64,000 bases of DNA from positions 1-64,000 of the forward strand of contig NZ_JAGMUL010000021.1 of the NCBI RefSeq assembly GCF_019049285.1, given 5' to 3'. The notes under the pieces were generated by a model that was not told where the DNA came from, did no database searches, and saw nothing but the letters and a program-made list of their open reading frames with translations. The translations under genes were made by a program, and so were the position numbers. Of the stretch, positions 33,224 through 41,752 are shown piece after piece (the stretch's first letter is position 1; every line of letters begins with the position of its first letter). The stretch is from Streptomyces sp. AC550_RSS872 (lineage in GTDB: Bacteria; Actinomycetota; Actinomycetes; Streptomycetales; Streptomycetaceae).

Positions 33224-34168
33224 ATGATGAACGCCCCCTCCGTCCGCCGTACCGGACTACTCGCAACCGGCGCCGCCACCGTTACCGTCGTCCTCTGGGC
33301 CTCCGCCTTCGTCTCCATCCGCAGTGCGGGTGAGGAGTACTCGCCCGGCGCCCTCGCGCTGGGGCGGCTGCTGGTCGGGGCCGTGGTGCTGGGCGGCGTC
33401 TGTCTCGTCCGGCGAGAGGGGCTGCCACCTCGCGCGGCCTGGCCCGGGATCGCGATATCGGGGCTGCTGTGGTTCGGGTTCTACAGCGTCGTGCTGAACT
33501 GGGGCGAGCAGCAGGTGGACGCCGGTACGGCGGCGCTGGTGGTGAACATCGGGCCCATCCTCATCGCGCTGCTGGGCGCCCGGCTGCTCGGCGATCCGAT
33601 GCCGCCGCGGCTGCTGGCGGGGATGGCGGTGTCGTTCGCCGGTGCGGTGACCGTGGGGCTGTCGATGTCGGGCGGGGGCGGGTCCTCGGTGCTCGGGGTG
33701 GTGCTGTGTCTGCTCGCCGCGGTCGGATACGCGGGCGGTGTCGTGGCGCAGAAGCCGGCGCTCGGCCATGCCAGCGCGCTCCAGGTGACGACGTACGGGT
33801 GTCTGGTCGGGGCGGTCCTCTGCCTTCCCTTCGCCGGGCAGCTGATCGGCGATGCGGCCGACGCCTCCCTGTCCGCCACGCTCAACATGATCTACCTGGG
33901 CGTCTTCTCGCTCGCCCTCGCCTTCACCACCTGGGCGTACGCCCTCGCCCGTACGACCGCCAGCAGCATGGGCGCGACCACGTACGCGGTGCCCGCGCTG
34001 GTCGTGCTGATGTCCTGGCTGGCGCTGGGCGAGGTGCCGGGGCTGCTGACGCTGGCGGGCGGGGCGCTGTGTCTGGCCGGGGTCGCCGTGTCGCGGTCCC
34101 GGACGCGGTCCGCTCGGGTCGTGGCAGCCGCCGCGCCGCAACCCGAGCAGACCCGCGAGTCGGCGTGA
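33224..34168 (+). CDS. EamA/RhaT-family DMT exporter
   Basis: The 314-residue product has ten predicted membrane helices in two EamA repeats. VTVVLWASAFVSIRSAGEEYSPGALALGRLLVGA opens the first repeat, and LNMIYLGVFSLALAFTTWAYALARTTASSMGATTYAVPALVVLMSWLALGEVP closes the second. It would export a small metabolite or amino acid. ATG 33224 (followed directly by a second ATG) is used. The gene ends 1 bp before the convergent MHS transporter gene. Confidence 0.87.
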   Translation: MMNAPSVRRTGLLATGAATVTVVLWASAFVSIRSAGEEYSPGALALGRLLVGAVVLGGVCLVRREGLPPRAAWPGIAISGLLWFGFYSVVLNWGEQQVDAGTAALVVNIGPILIALLGARLLGDPMPPRLLAGMAVSFAGAVTVGLSMSGGGGSSVLGVVLCLLAAVGYAGGVVAQKPALGHASALQVTTYGCLVGAVLCLPFAGQLIGDAADASLSATLNMIYLGVFSLALAFTTWAYALARTTASSMGATTYAVPALVVLMSWLALGEVPGLLTLAGGALCLAGVAVSRSRTRSARVVAAAAPQPEQTRESA

Positions 34169-34169
34169 A

Positions 34170-35492
34170 TCAGCGCGAACGCGCCCTGTCCGCGAGGACC
34201 TTGATGGACAGCAGGGCGATCACCGAGAGCCCGATGATGTAGCCGGAGACGGCCATCGAGGTGCCGGTGGCCTCCAGCAGCAGCACCATCATGAACGGCG
34301 CGAGTCCGCCGCCGAGCACGGCCGCGATCTGGTAGCCGAGGGAGGCGCCCGTGTAGCGCATCTCGGCCGTGAACAGCTCGGCGAACAGGGCCGCCTGGGG
34401 GCCGTACATGATGCTGAGGAAGCAGCTGGCGACGAACGTGCCGACCGCCAGCCACAGCAGCGAGCCGGTGTCGATCAGCAGGAACAGCGGTACCGCCCAC
34501 AGACCGATGCCGGCCGCGCCGATGGCGTAGATACGGATGCGGCCGATCTTGTCCGAGAGCGCGGCGGCGGCCGGGATCAGCACCAGCTGGGTGAGGCTGA
34601 TGCAGAGCGAGACGGTGAGGACGGCGCTCTTCTTCATGCCGAGTTCGCGGGTCGTGTAGTCGAGGACGCCGGTGATGATGATGTAGAAGGTCGCGGTGTT
34701 CACGGCGAAGGAGCCGCCGGCGAGGAGCACCGTACCGAGGTGGCCGCGCAGGATGGTGCGCAGCGGGGAGGACTGCTCGGCCTTCTCCTTCTCGGCCAGC
34801 TTCTTCTCCGCCTCCCGGAACTCGGGGGTCTCCTCGACCCGCGTGTGGATGTACCAGGCGAGCAGGAGGACGAACAGGCCGACGAGGAACGGCACGCGCC
34901 AGGCCCAGGCCGCGAACTGGGAGTCGGTCGTGAACGCTCCGGCCAGCAGGAACACCGTGTTCGCGGTCACCACGCCGATGGGGACGCCGAGCTGGACGAA
35001 GCTGCCGTAGATGCCGCGCTTGCCCTCGGGGGCGTACTCGGTGGCCATCAGCATCGCGCCGCCCCACTGGGCGCCGACGGCGATGCCTTGCAGCACGCGG
35101 AAGAGAACCAGCAGGATCGGGGCGGCGACGCCGATCGTCTCGTACGTCGGGAGCAGGCCGATGCCGGTGGTGGCGAGGCCCATCAGGGTGAGCGCGAGGA
35201 CCAGCATGGGCTTTCGGCCGCGCTTGTCGCCGAGCTGGCCGGCGACGATGCCGCCGAGGGGGCGGGCGAGGAAGCCGACCGCGAAGGTGGCGAAGGAGGC
35301 GAGCACTCCGGCCGTGGGGCTGCCGGCCGGGAAGTAGAGGTCGCCGAGCACCAGGGCGGCGGCGATGCCGAAGACGAAGTAGTCGTACCACTCCACCGCG
35401 GAAGCGAGAGCGGCAGCGGTTGCTACGCGGCGGCGGTTGCCGTCGGCGGGAGCGGTGGAGGTGAGCGGTTGAGCGGAAGGTGCCGTGTCCAT
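34170..35492 (-). CDS. MHS-family (MFS) metabolite:H+ symporter
   Basis: This 440-residue MFS protein has 12 membrane helices and metabolite:H+ symporter signatures. These include VEWYDYFVFGIAAALVLGDLYFP at the first helix, ASFATFAVGFLARPLGGIVAGQLGDKRGRKPMLV (loop 2-3) and RVLQGIAVGAQWGGAMLMATEYAPEGKRG. The family imports organic acids such as shikimate, citrate, 2-oxoglutarate or dicarboxylates. Operator-like site C lies 61 bp upstream and closely resembles site B of the lva-like operon, so this may be the importer for that pathway's acid. That link is inferred. Confidence 0.86.
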   Translation of the reverse strand: MDTAPSAQPLTSTAPADGNRRRVATAAALASAVEWYDYFVFGIAAALVLGDLYFPAGSPTAGVLASFATFAVGFLARPLGGIVAGQLGDKRGRKPMLVLALTLMGLATTGIGLLPTYETIGVAAPILLVLFRVLQGIAVGAQWGGAMLMATEYAPEGKRGIYGSFVQLGVPIGVVTANTVFLLAGAFTTDSQFAAWAWRVPFLVGLFVLLLAWYIHTRVEETPEFREAEKKLAEKEKAEQSSPLRTILRGHLGTVLLAGGSFAVNTATFYIIITGVLDYTTRELGMKKSAVLTVSLCISLTQLVLIPAAAALSDKIGRIRIYAIGAAGIGLWAVPLFLLIDTGSLLWLAVGTFVASCFLSIMYGPQAALFAELFTAEMRYTGASLGYQIAAVLGGGLAPFMMVLLLEATGTSMAVSGYIIGLSVIALLSIKVLADRARSR

Positions 35493-35552
35493 GCGTGCAC
35501 ACTCCGGGGTGCTGGGGGCGGAACGGGGGGTGGCTTGGGTTCCGGGGAACGT

Positions 35553-35570
35553 ACTGACCGGACGGTATGG
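35553..35570. promoter_or_regulatory. Putative TetR operator, site C
   Basis: On the minus strand this reads CCATACCGTCCGGTCAGT, 61 bp upstream of the MHS transporter. It is identical to site B (ACATACCGACCGGTTAGT) at 15 of 18 positions. Confidence 0.55.
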
Positions 35571-35637
35571 ACGTCAACGGGTCGCACAGCAGCAGTTTTG
35601 CCTGTACATGGCACGGAGGAGCGGATCCGGGCATGCC

Positions 35638-35674
35638 CGCGCGCCCCGGTCTCCGTGGGAGGCCGGGGCGCGCG
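35638..35674. terminator. Perfect 12-bp GC hairpin
   Basis: CGCGCGCCCCGG (35638-35649) pairs with CCGGGGCGCGCG (35663-35674) around a 13-base loop. It lies just downstream of the inverted-repeat element and the alcohol dehydrogenase gene, and could terminate that operon on the minus strand. Confidence 0.6.
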
Positions 35675-35685
35675 ACGGGCAGGCC

Positions 35686-35932
35686 CTAGGTCATGTCCGC
35701 AAAGTCCCGCCTGCCCCGCGACGCCTGGCACGCTCCCCCAGAGGGGGCACCCCCATCGCCGCACCGGGCGAAAGCCCACGTACAACCAGTACGAGGGCTC
35801 CCGCCCGGCACGCCGAGAGCACGCTCCCCCACCCTCGAACCGCGCTTCGCACGGCTCGGGCGGGAGGTGCCCCCACGACGCCGCGGGGCCCGCCCTCCGG
35901 GCGGACGACGGGACTTTGCGGACACGACCTAG
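35686..35932. mobile_element. MITE-like 247-bp inverted-repeat element (copy 2)
   Basis: The element is bounded by 24-bp arms (35686-35709 and 35909-35932) that are inverted repeats with one mismatch. The arms begin CTAGGTC, then R, then TGTCCGCAAAGTCCCG. CTAG is present at both ends, as expected for a 4-bp YTAR-type target duplication. There is no open coding region of note. The interior contains hairpin modules such as CTCCCCCAGAGGGGGCACCC and blocks shared with copy 1. The right-hand CTAG supplies the TAG stop of the alcohol dehydrogenase gene. It probably was mobilised by an IS5-like transposase in trans. Confidence 0.72.
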
Positions 35933-37011
35933 AACACCACCAGCGCCCTGCCGCCCTTCCCCGCGAGCATGTTCTCGAACGCCGCCGGGATGCCCTCCAG
36001 GGCGATCCGTTCCGTCACCAGCGCGCCGAGGTCCAGGCGTCCCGCGCGGATGTGCTCGGCGAGGACGGGCAGGTCGCGGGCGGGGTCGGAGTTGCCGTAG
36101 ACGCAGCCGGAGAGGGTGCGGCCCCAGTGGAAGATCTCCAGGGCGTTGAAGGTGACCTGCTGGTCCTTGCCGCCGATGCCGACGACCGTGGTGCGGCCGC
36201 CACGGCGGGTGGAGTCCCAGGCCGTGCGGATCGTGGTCGCGCGGCCGACGCACTCGACGGCGACGTCCACGCCCTGCTTGCCCGTGAGGCCGCGGATCTC
36301 GCGGGCCGTGTTCTCGGAGGCGATCACATAGTCGGTGGCGCCGGCCGCGCGGGCCAGTTCCTCCTTCTCCGGGGAGACGTCCACGGCGACGATCTTCGCC
36401 GCGCCCGCGATCCTGGCGGACTGGAGGGCGGCCAGGCCCACGCCGCCCACGCCGAACACCGCGGCCGTCTCCCCCGGCTGGACCCGCGCCGAGTGGTGCA
36501 CGGCGCCGTAGCCGGTGAGGACGGCGCAGCCCAGCAGGGCGGCGTCGGTGAGCGGGATGCCATCCGGAAGCGGCAGGAGGCAGCCGGCCGACACGACCGT
36601 CTCCTCGGCGAACGCGGCGACGTTCAGGCCGGGGTGGAGGTCGGTGCCCTCGGCGGTGCGGGCGTAGACGTCGGCGGCGCCGTTCAGGGCGTTGGCACAC
36701 AGCCAGACCTCGCCCAGCCCGCAGGCGTGGCAACTGCCGCAGGACGGAGCCCAGTTGAGGACGACTGCGTCGCCGGGCGCGATGTGTGTGACGCCCTCGC
36801 CCACGGCGACGACGGTGCCCGCGCCCTCGTGGCCCAGGACCGCGGGGACGGGGACGCGCATGGTGCCGTTGGACAGGGACAGGTCGGAATGGCAGACGCC
36901 GGCGGCGGCGAGGCGGACGCGGACCTGGCCGGGTCCGGGGTCGGGCAGGTCGATCTCGGTGACCTCCAGCGGGGCACCGATGGCGGGCAGGACGGCGGCA
37001 CGGACGGCCAT
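35929..37011 (-). CDS. Zinc-dependent alcohol dehydrogenase (class III-like MDR)
   Basis: The 360-residue enzyme has catalytic zinc residues in AAGVCHSDLSLSNG and GHEGAGTVV, and a structural zinc lobe CGSCHACGLGEVWLC (about residues 91-105). The Rossmann motif is GVGGVGLAALQSARIAGAAKIVAVD. ATG 37011 starts 23 bp after the aldehyde dehydrogenase stop, so the two form an operon that would oxidise an alcohol to an aldehyde and then to a carboxylic acid. Its TAG stop is part of the CTAG at the end of the neighbouring mobile element. Confidence 0.88.
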   Translation of the reverse strand: MAVRAAVLPAIGAPLEVTEIDLPDPGPGQVRVRLAAAGVCHSDLSLSNGTMRVPVPAVLGHEGAGTVVAVGEGVTHIAPGDAVVLNWAPSCGSCHACGLGEVWLCANALNGAADVYARTAEGTDLHPGLNVAAFAEETVVSAGCLLPLPDGIPLTDAALLGCAVLTGYGAVHHSARVQPGETAAVFGVGGVGLAALQSARIAGAAKIVAVDVSPEKEELARAAGATDYVIASENTAREIRGLTGKQGVDVAVECVGRATTIRTAWDSTRRGGRTTVVGIGGKDQQVTFNALEIFHWGRTLSGCVYGNSDPARDLPVLAEHIRAGRLDLGALVTERIALEGIPAAFENMLAGKGGRALVVF

Positions 37012-37034
37012 GGGTAAGGCTCCCTTGAACTTGC

Positions 37035-38423
37035 TCAGAACTGGAGGGACTTGGTCTGGAGGTACTCGGCCAGGCCGTGTGCGCCGAGTTCGCGGCCCAC
37101 TCCCGACTGCTTGTAGCCGCCGAAGGGGGCCAGCGGGTTGAAGCGGCCGCCGTTGATGTCGACCTGCCCGGTGTCCATGCGGCGTGCGAAGGCCACCGCC
37201 TCCGTCTCCTCGCCCGCCCAGACGGCGCCCGCGAGGCCGTAGACGGTGCCGTTGGCGATGCGCAGGGCGTCCTCCTCGTCCTCGTAGCGCAGGATCGACA
37301 GGACCGGGCCGAAGATCTCCTCCTGGGCGACGGTCATGTCGGGTGTCACGTCGGCGAGGACGGTCGGGCTGACGTAGTACCCCAGCTCGCGCGGGGCTTC
37401 GGGGCCGCCCGCGACCACGCGCGCCCCTTCGACCACGCCCTTCTCGATGTAGCCGAGCACCCGCTCCTGCTGCGTGGCGTTCACCACCGGGCCGATGCGC
37501 TCGCCGTACTTCGTGGCGGCGGCCGTGGCCAGCGCCACGGCCTCGTCGTACTGGTCCCGGTGCACCAGCATCCGCGTCCAGGCGCTGCACGTCTGCCCGG
37601 AGTTGGACATGACGTTGGCGACGCCGACGTTGACCGCCGTGGCGAGGTCGGCGCTCGGCAGGATGACGTTGGCGGACTTGCCGCCCAGTTCCAGGGCGAC
37701 CTTCTTGATCGCCGCGCCGGCCACCGCGCCGATCCGCCGGCCCACGGCCGTGGAGCCGGTGAAGGAGACCAGGTCGACGCCGGGGTGCTCGGCGAGCGCC
37801 TGGCCGGCGACCGGGCCGCGGCCGGTGACCAGGTTGAAGACGCCCGCGGGCACGCCGGCCTCGTGGACCGCCTCGGCGAAGAGCTGGGCGACCAGCGGGG
37901 TGTCCTCGGCGGGCTTCACCACCACCGTGCAGCCGGCTGCCAGCGCCGGGGCGACCTTGGCGACGATCTGGTGGAGCGGGTAGTTCCAGGGCGTGATCGC
38001 GCCGACCACGCCGATCGGCTCGTGGTACACGGTCGAGTTGCCGACCTTCTCCTCGAAGGCATACGTCGCCGCCAGCTCGGCGTACGAGCCCGCGACCGCG
38101 ATCGGCACGGCGGCGTGGACCGCCTGGGAGAACTTCAGGGGTGCGCCGAGTTCGGCGGTGACCGTCTCGGCGATCTCGTCCTTGCGGGCGTCGAGGAGGT
38201 CGCGCAGTGCGGTGAGCCGCGCGGCGCGCTCGGCGGGCGGGGTGGCGGCCCAGGCCGGAAGGGCGGCGTGGGCGGCCCGTACGGCGGTGTCGACGTCGGC
38301 GGCGGTACCGGCCGGGACCCGGCCGACGACCTGTTCGTCCGCCGGGTTCACCACCTCGATCACATCCCGGCCCTCGGCGGGGCGCCAAGCGCCGTCGATG
38401 TACATGCCGTCGTGTGCCTTCAT
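37035..38423 (-). CDS. Aldehyde dehydrogenase family protein
   Basis: This 462-residue NAD(P)-dependent aldehyde dehydrogenase shows [32 protein letters not shown] (about residues 139-170), [13 protein letters not shown], the catalytic Glu in [13 protein letters not shown], the nucleophilic Cys in [14 protein letters not shown], and [10 protein letters not shown]. Perfectly placed GGAGG precedes ATG 38423. It is the first gene of the operon with the downstream alcohol dehydrogenase. The palindrome at 38465-38483 lies 41 bp upstream and matches that near the TetR at 31650. Confidence 0.9.
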   Translation of the reverse strand: MKAHDGMYIDGAWRPAEGRDVIEVVNPADEQVVGRVPAGTAADVDTAVRAAHAALPAWAATPPAERAARLTALRDLLDARKDEIAETVTAELGAPLKFSQAVHAAVPIAVAGSYAELAATYAFEEKVGNSTVYHEPIGVVGAITPWNYPLHQIVAKVAPALAAGCTVVVKPAEDTPLVAQLFAEAVHEAGVPAGVFNLVTGRGPVAGQALAEHPGVDLVSFTGSTAVGRRIGAVAGAAIKKVALELGGKSANVILPSADLATAVNVGVANVMSNSGQTCSAWTRMLVHRDQYDEAVALATAAATKYGERIGPVVNATQQERVLGYIEKGVVEGARVVAGGPEAPRELGYYVSPTVLADVTPDMTVAQEEIFGPVLSILRYEDEEDALRIANGTVYGLAGAVWAGEETEAVAFARRMDTGQVDINGGRFNPLAPFGGYKQSGVGRELGAHGLAEYLQTKSLQF

Positions 38424-38464
38424 GGCGTTTCCTCCGGGGCGGGCCATCCTGATGTCCAGTACAT

Positions 38465-38483
38465 AAACTAGCGGCGATAGTTT
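38465..38483. promoter_or_regulatory. Putative operator of the aldehyde/alcohol dehydrogenase operon
   Basis: AAACTAGCG-G-CGATAGTTT is a 9-1-9 palindrome with one mismatch. It resembles AAATTAGCA-C-TGCTAGTTT at 31604-31622, so the TetR encoded at 31650 is a candidate regulator of this operon as well. Confidence 0.6.
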
Positions 38484-38543
38484 TCGTGCACCAGGCGTCC
38501 TATGACACCAGACGGGTGTGACCGGCGGCTCAGCGGCGCCCCA

Positions 38544-38597
38544 AAGGGGCGCGGGGCTGTATCGATGTGCGGCTCCGCCGCGTGGGCGCGACCAGCC
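38544..38597 (+). repeat. Dispersed intergenic repeat R2
   Basis: AAGGGGCGCGGGGCTGTATC, then GATGTGCGGCTCCGCCGCGT and GGGCGCGACCAGCC. It is nearly identical to 9947-10000. It occupies the middle of the 245-bp gap between the ABC ATPase and aldehyde dehydrogenase genes. Confidence 0.85.
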
Positions 38598-38668
38598 ACG
38601 ACGGCGCCGCGCCCGAAACAAGTCCTACAGCGGCACCCCCCATCGCGGCGCCCCCAGCGGAGCGCCCG

Positions 38669-40006
38669 TCACTCCTCCAGATCGGGCAGCCGCGCCGGAT
38701 CCGGGCAGATCCGTTCGCCGTGGTGGTCGAAGACGAACAGGTGGGCGATGTCCACGAGGAGCGGGACCTGCATGCCGTGCCGGAGGTCGAAGTCGGCGGT
38801 GGTGCGGACGATGAGGTCGCCGGGGAGGCGGCCCTCGGGCGGCGCCGGGTCGGGGGCGGCGTCGGCCGGATGCTCCAGTGTCACCACGGGCCCGGCCCGC
38901 AGGGCGCCCGCCCGGGTGCGGAGCCGGTCCAGCACGGTGCCGGCGTCACGGCGGCGGCGCCGGACCGGGCGGACCGGACGCGGGGCCTCCAGATCGGGTA
39001 CGACGGCGGGGCGTGAGCCGGTGTTGAAGTGGACGAGGACCTCGTGGCCCTGGAACTCGACATGCTCGACCAGGCCGGTGATGTGCACCTCGCCCGGCCG
39101 GGCGGAGGTGGGCCGGGCGATCCGGACCGCCTCCGAGCGCAGGCCCACGATGACCTCGCGGCCCTGCTGGACGCGGAGCAACTGGTGGTCCAGGGTGAGC
39201 GGTTCGGGCAGCCGGAGGTACTGCTTGCCGAGGCTGATGGTCATCGCGCCGTCCAGCGGTGCCCGTACGACACCGCGCAGGAGGTTGATGCGCGGCGTGC
39301 CGATGAAGGCGGCGGCGAAGACGTTGCGGGGCAGCGCGTACACCGAGCGCGGGGTGCCGACCTGCTGGAGGACGCCGCCGCGCATCACGGCGACCCGGTC
39401 GCCGAGGGACATCGCCTCGGCCTGGTCGTGGGTGACGTAGACCGTGGTGACGCCCAGCTCGCGGGTGAGGGCGGAGATCTCGGCGCGCAGATGGCCTCGG
39501 AGCTTGGCGTCGAGGTTGGACAGCGGCTCGTCCATCAGGAACGCGGTGGGGTGGCGGGCGATGGCCCGGCCCATGGCGACGCGCTGGCGTTCGCCGCCGG
39601 AGAGCTGCGCGGGGAAGCGGTCGAGGAGGTCCTCGATGCCCAGCATGCGGGCGGTGGTGTCCACGCGCGGGCGCGGGTCCGCGCCGGGTGCCTCGATGCG
39701 CAGCGGGAAGCCGATGTTGTCGCGGGTGGTCATGTTCGGGTAGAGGGCGAAGTTCTGGAAGACCATCGCCATCCGCCGCGCGGCGGGCAGCAGGTCGTTG
39801 GCGTACTCGCCGTCCAGCAGCAGTTCGCCCTCGTCGATCTCCTCCAGGCCGGCGATCATCCTGAGCAGGGTGGACTTGCCGCAGCCGGAGGGCCCGAGGA
39901 GGACGAGGAACTCGCCGGGTTCGATGTCCAGCGAGACGCGGTCCACGACGCGGACGCCTCGCGTGAATGCCTTGCTCACGTCGTGCAGAGATATGGCGCG
40001 TGTCAT
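38669..40006 (-). CDS. MsiK/UgpC-type ABC transporter ATPase, orphan
   Basis: The 445-residue ATPase has Walker A GPSGCGKST (about residues 39-47), signature LSGGERQRVAMGRAIARHP, Walker B AFLMDEPLSNLD and the H-loop YVTHDQAEAM. The C-terminal TOBE region is longer than usual and has an Arg/Pro-rich insertion (PRPVRPVRRRRRD). Such ATPases energise several sugar importers at once. No permease or binding protein lies next to it, so it is an orphan subunit. The last residues read DLEE with the stop at 38669. Confidence 0.85.
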   Translation of the reverse strand: MTRAISLHDVSKAFTRGVRVVDRVSLDIEPGEFLVLLGPSGCGKSTLLRMIAGLEEIDEGELLLDGEYANDLLPAARRMAMVFQNFALYPNMTTRDNIGFPLRIEAPGADPRPRVDTTARMLGIEDLLDRFPAQLSGGERQRVAMGRAIARHPTAFLMDEPLSNLDAKLRGHLRAEISALTRELGVTTVYVTHDQAEAMSLGDRVAVMRGGVLQQVGTPRSVYALPRNVFAAAFIGTPRINLLRGVVRAPLDGAMTISLGKQYLRLPEPLTLDHQLLRVQQGREVIVGLRSEAVRIARPTSARPGEVHITGLVEHVEFQGHEVLVHFNTGSRPAVVPDLEAPRPVRPVRRRRRDAGTVLDRLRTRAGALRAGPVVTLEHPADAAPDPAPPEGRLPGDLIVRTTADFDLRHGMQVPLLVDIAHLFVFDHHGERICPDPARLPDLEE

Positions 40007-40169
40007 GACGGCTGCCCCCGGGGGCTCATTTGCTCCGCGGTCGAACGCCTCGTGCGGGTCGTACGGGGCGTATGAGTCACGGAAGTTAACGGAATGTGTG
40101 CGGCCGAGGGAAGGGAATGGGCGGGATCGGGCACGGCGTTCCGGCAAGTGAGAAAGCGGACGATCGGCT

Positions 40170-41048
40170 TCAGCGCTTTTCGGCCGCTGCGCGCGGCTCA
40201 CGGGTCGCGGTGAGATGGGCGAAGACGACGACGTTGCCGGAGTAGCCGGTCCTGCGGTCGTAGTTGCCGCCACAGGTGATCAGCCGCAGTTCCGGGCGCT
40301 TGCGGGCGCCGTACACCTCGTGGTTGGGGAACTTGTCCTTCTCGTACGACTTAATGGCGTCGACGGAGTAGACGGCGGTGCGTCCGTCGGCGCGCCGCAC
40401 CTCGACGCGTTTGCCGCGCTTCAGTTCACCGAGGCCGCCGAAGACGGCGGGGCCGGTTTCGGTGTCGAGGTGGCCCACGGCGATGGCGGTGCCCTGCTCG
40501 CCGGGTGACGGCCCGTCCGCGTACCAGCCGGCCACGTCGGGCTCGTCCTCCGGGGGCGCGGGCAGGCGCCGCTCGCTGTCGAGGCGGAGGTCGATGAGCG
40601 GAGCGTCGATGCCGACGTAGGGGATGACCAGGCGGGTCGCACGGGAGCGGGGCAGGGGGCTCGGCGGGGCCGGGCGGTTGCGGGCCTTGCCCGAGGGGGC
40701 CGGACGGGAGGGCGACGGAGCCGGGGGCACCGCCTCGCGTCCGGTCTCGCGTCCGGTCTCGGCAACGGCGTCGGGCCGGGCCTCGGTTCCGGGGCGGGCG
40801 TCGGCGGCACCGGAACGGGTGGCCTCCTCGCGGGCGTCCGTGCCGGCGTCATCGGACGCGGTGACGCCGGCACGGCCGCCGGAGACTTCGGGGGAGCCGG
40901 GAGCCGACGCGACCTCTCCGGCGGGCGGCTCCCCGCGCTCGCTCAGCCGGATGCCGCCCACCACCAGCAGAACGGTCAGTACGGCCGTCCTCGCCAGGCG
41001 GTAGGCGCGCCTCCGGTACCAGGGCCTTCGCCGCTTCCTACGCGCCAT
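40170..41048 (-). CDS. Class F sortase
   Basis: The 292-residue protein has a basic start, one N-terminal membrane helix (TAVLTVLLVVGGIRLS, about residues 21-36), and a long Ala/Pro/Ser linker. A C-terminal sortase domain follows, with RLVIPYVGIDAPLIDL, the catalytic His in AVGHLDTETGP, and Cys259 in LRLITCGGNYD. The mature domain would face outward. It starts within the last 11 bp of the upstream gene, so the two are co-translated, and that partner is the best candidate substrate or assembly partner. No canonical sorting signal is visible in the window. Confidence 0.87.
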   Translation of the reverse strand: MARRKRRRPWYRRRAYRLARTAVLTVLLVVGGIRLSERGEPPAGEVASAPGSPEVSGGRAGVTASDDAGTDAREEATRSGAADARPGTEARPDAVAETGRETGREAVPPAPSPSRPAPSGKARNRPAPPSPLPRSRATRLVIPYVGIDAPLIDLRLDSERRLPAPPEDEPDVAGWYADGPSPGEQGTAIAVGHLDTETGPAVFGGLGELKRGKRVEVRRADGRTAVYSVDAIKSYEKDKFPNHEVYGARKRPELRLITCGGNYDRRTGYSGNVVVFAHLTATREPRAAAEKR

Positions 41049-41652
41049 GCGAGCGACGGCGGAGCCGGAACCACACCACCCCGCCCACTGCGGCCAGGCC
41101 CACGACACCCGCGCCGGCGACCGTGGTGAACGCCTCATCGCGCGCGAAGCCGCCGCCCCCGGCGGGCGGACCGCCCTGCGGGCCGGGCGAAGGCGTCGAC
41201 ATCGACGCCCGGCAGTCGACCGTGAACGTCTTCTCCCGCTCGGCGCCCGTCATGCCCGTGAACGACCAGGCGAGCCGGTACTGCCCGTCGGGCAGGTTCA
41301 GGTCCTCGGTGTGGCCGATACCGCCCGCGAGATTGAGGGTCCCGCGGAGCGTGGCACCACTCGGCACCTCGGGCTGGGTCCTGATGTTCCAGTTGACGGC
41401 CGTGATGGTCTCGAAGTTGGCGGCGTCGAGGTAGAAGCGGCAGACCCTCGGCTCGTCGATCGCGTCACCGTACGGCGTGCGCGCGACCCCGTCCCACGGC
41501 GCCGTGTGGATCTTGACGGTTCCGTTGTCACCGGGAGCCATCGGCGCGGCGCCCGCCGTCGGCAGGCCGGAGAGCGGGGTGAGCGCGGCGGTCAGCGCCG
41601 TGACGACGGCGAAGCGCACTCCGGCGCGGCATGGAAGAGGCGTGGTGGGCAT
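41038..41652 (-). CDS. Secreted, C-terminally membrane-anchored protein linked to sortase
   Basis: The 204-residue product has a signal peptide (RFAVVTALTAALTPLSGLPTAGAAPMAP, about residues 13-40). A beta-rich domain with two cysteines follows, then a Gly/Pro linker and a C-terminal membrane helix (TTVAGAGVVGLAAVGGVVWF) with a basic RLRRRS tail. This is the shape of a sortase substrate, but the pentapeptide LPXTG, LAXTG or NPQTN is absent, so it may be simply membrane-anchored. ATG 41652 has GGAGG upstream. It overlaps the sortase gene by 11 bp. Confidence 0.75.
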   Translation of the reverse strand: MPTTPLPCRAGVRFAVVTALTAALTPLSGLPTAGAAPMAPGDNGTVKIHTAPWDGVARTPYGDAIDEPRVCRFYLDAANFETITAVNWNIRTQPEVPSGATLRGTLNLAGGIGHTEDLNLPDGQYRLAWSFTGMTGAEREKTFTVDCRASMSTPSPGPQGGPPAGGGGFARDEAFTTVAGAGVVGLAAVGGVVWFRLRRRSHGA

Positions 41653-41752
41653 GCGAATCCTCCGAGTCAGACGATTTTCGTACAAATCGCGCTTTGTCTG
41701 ACTCTCTTTCACATGCGCGCGTCGAATCGCGGGAACAGCGCCCTACGGCCCG

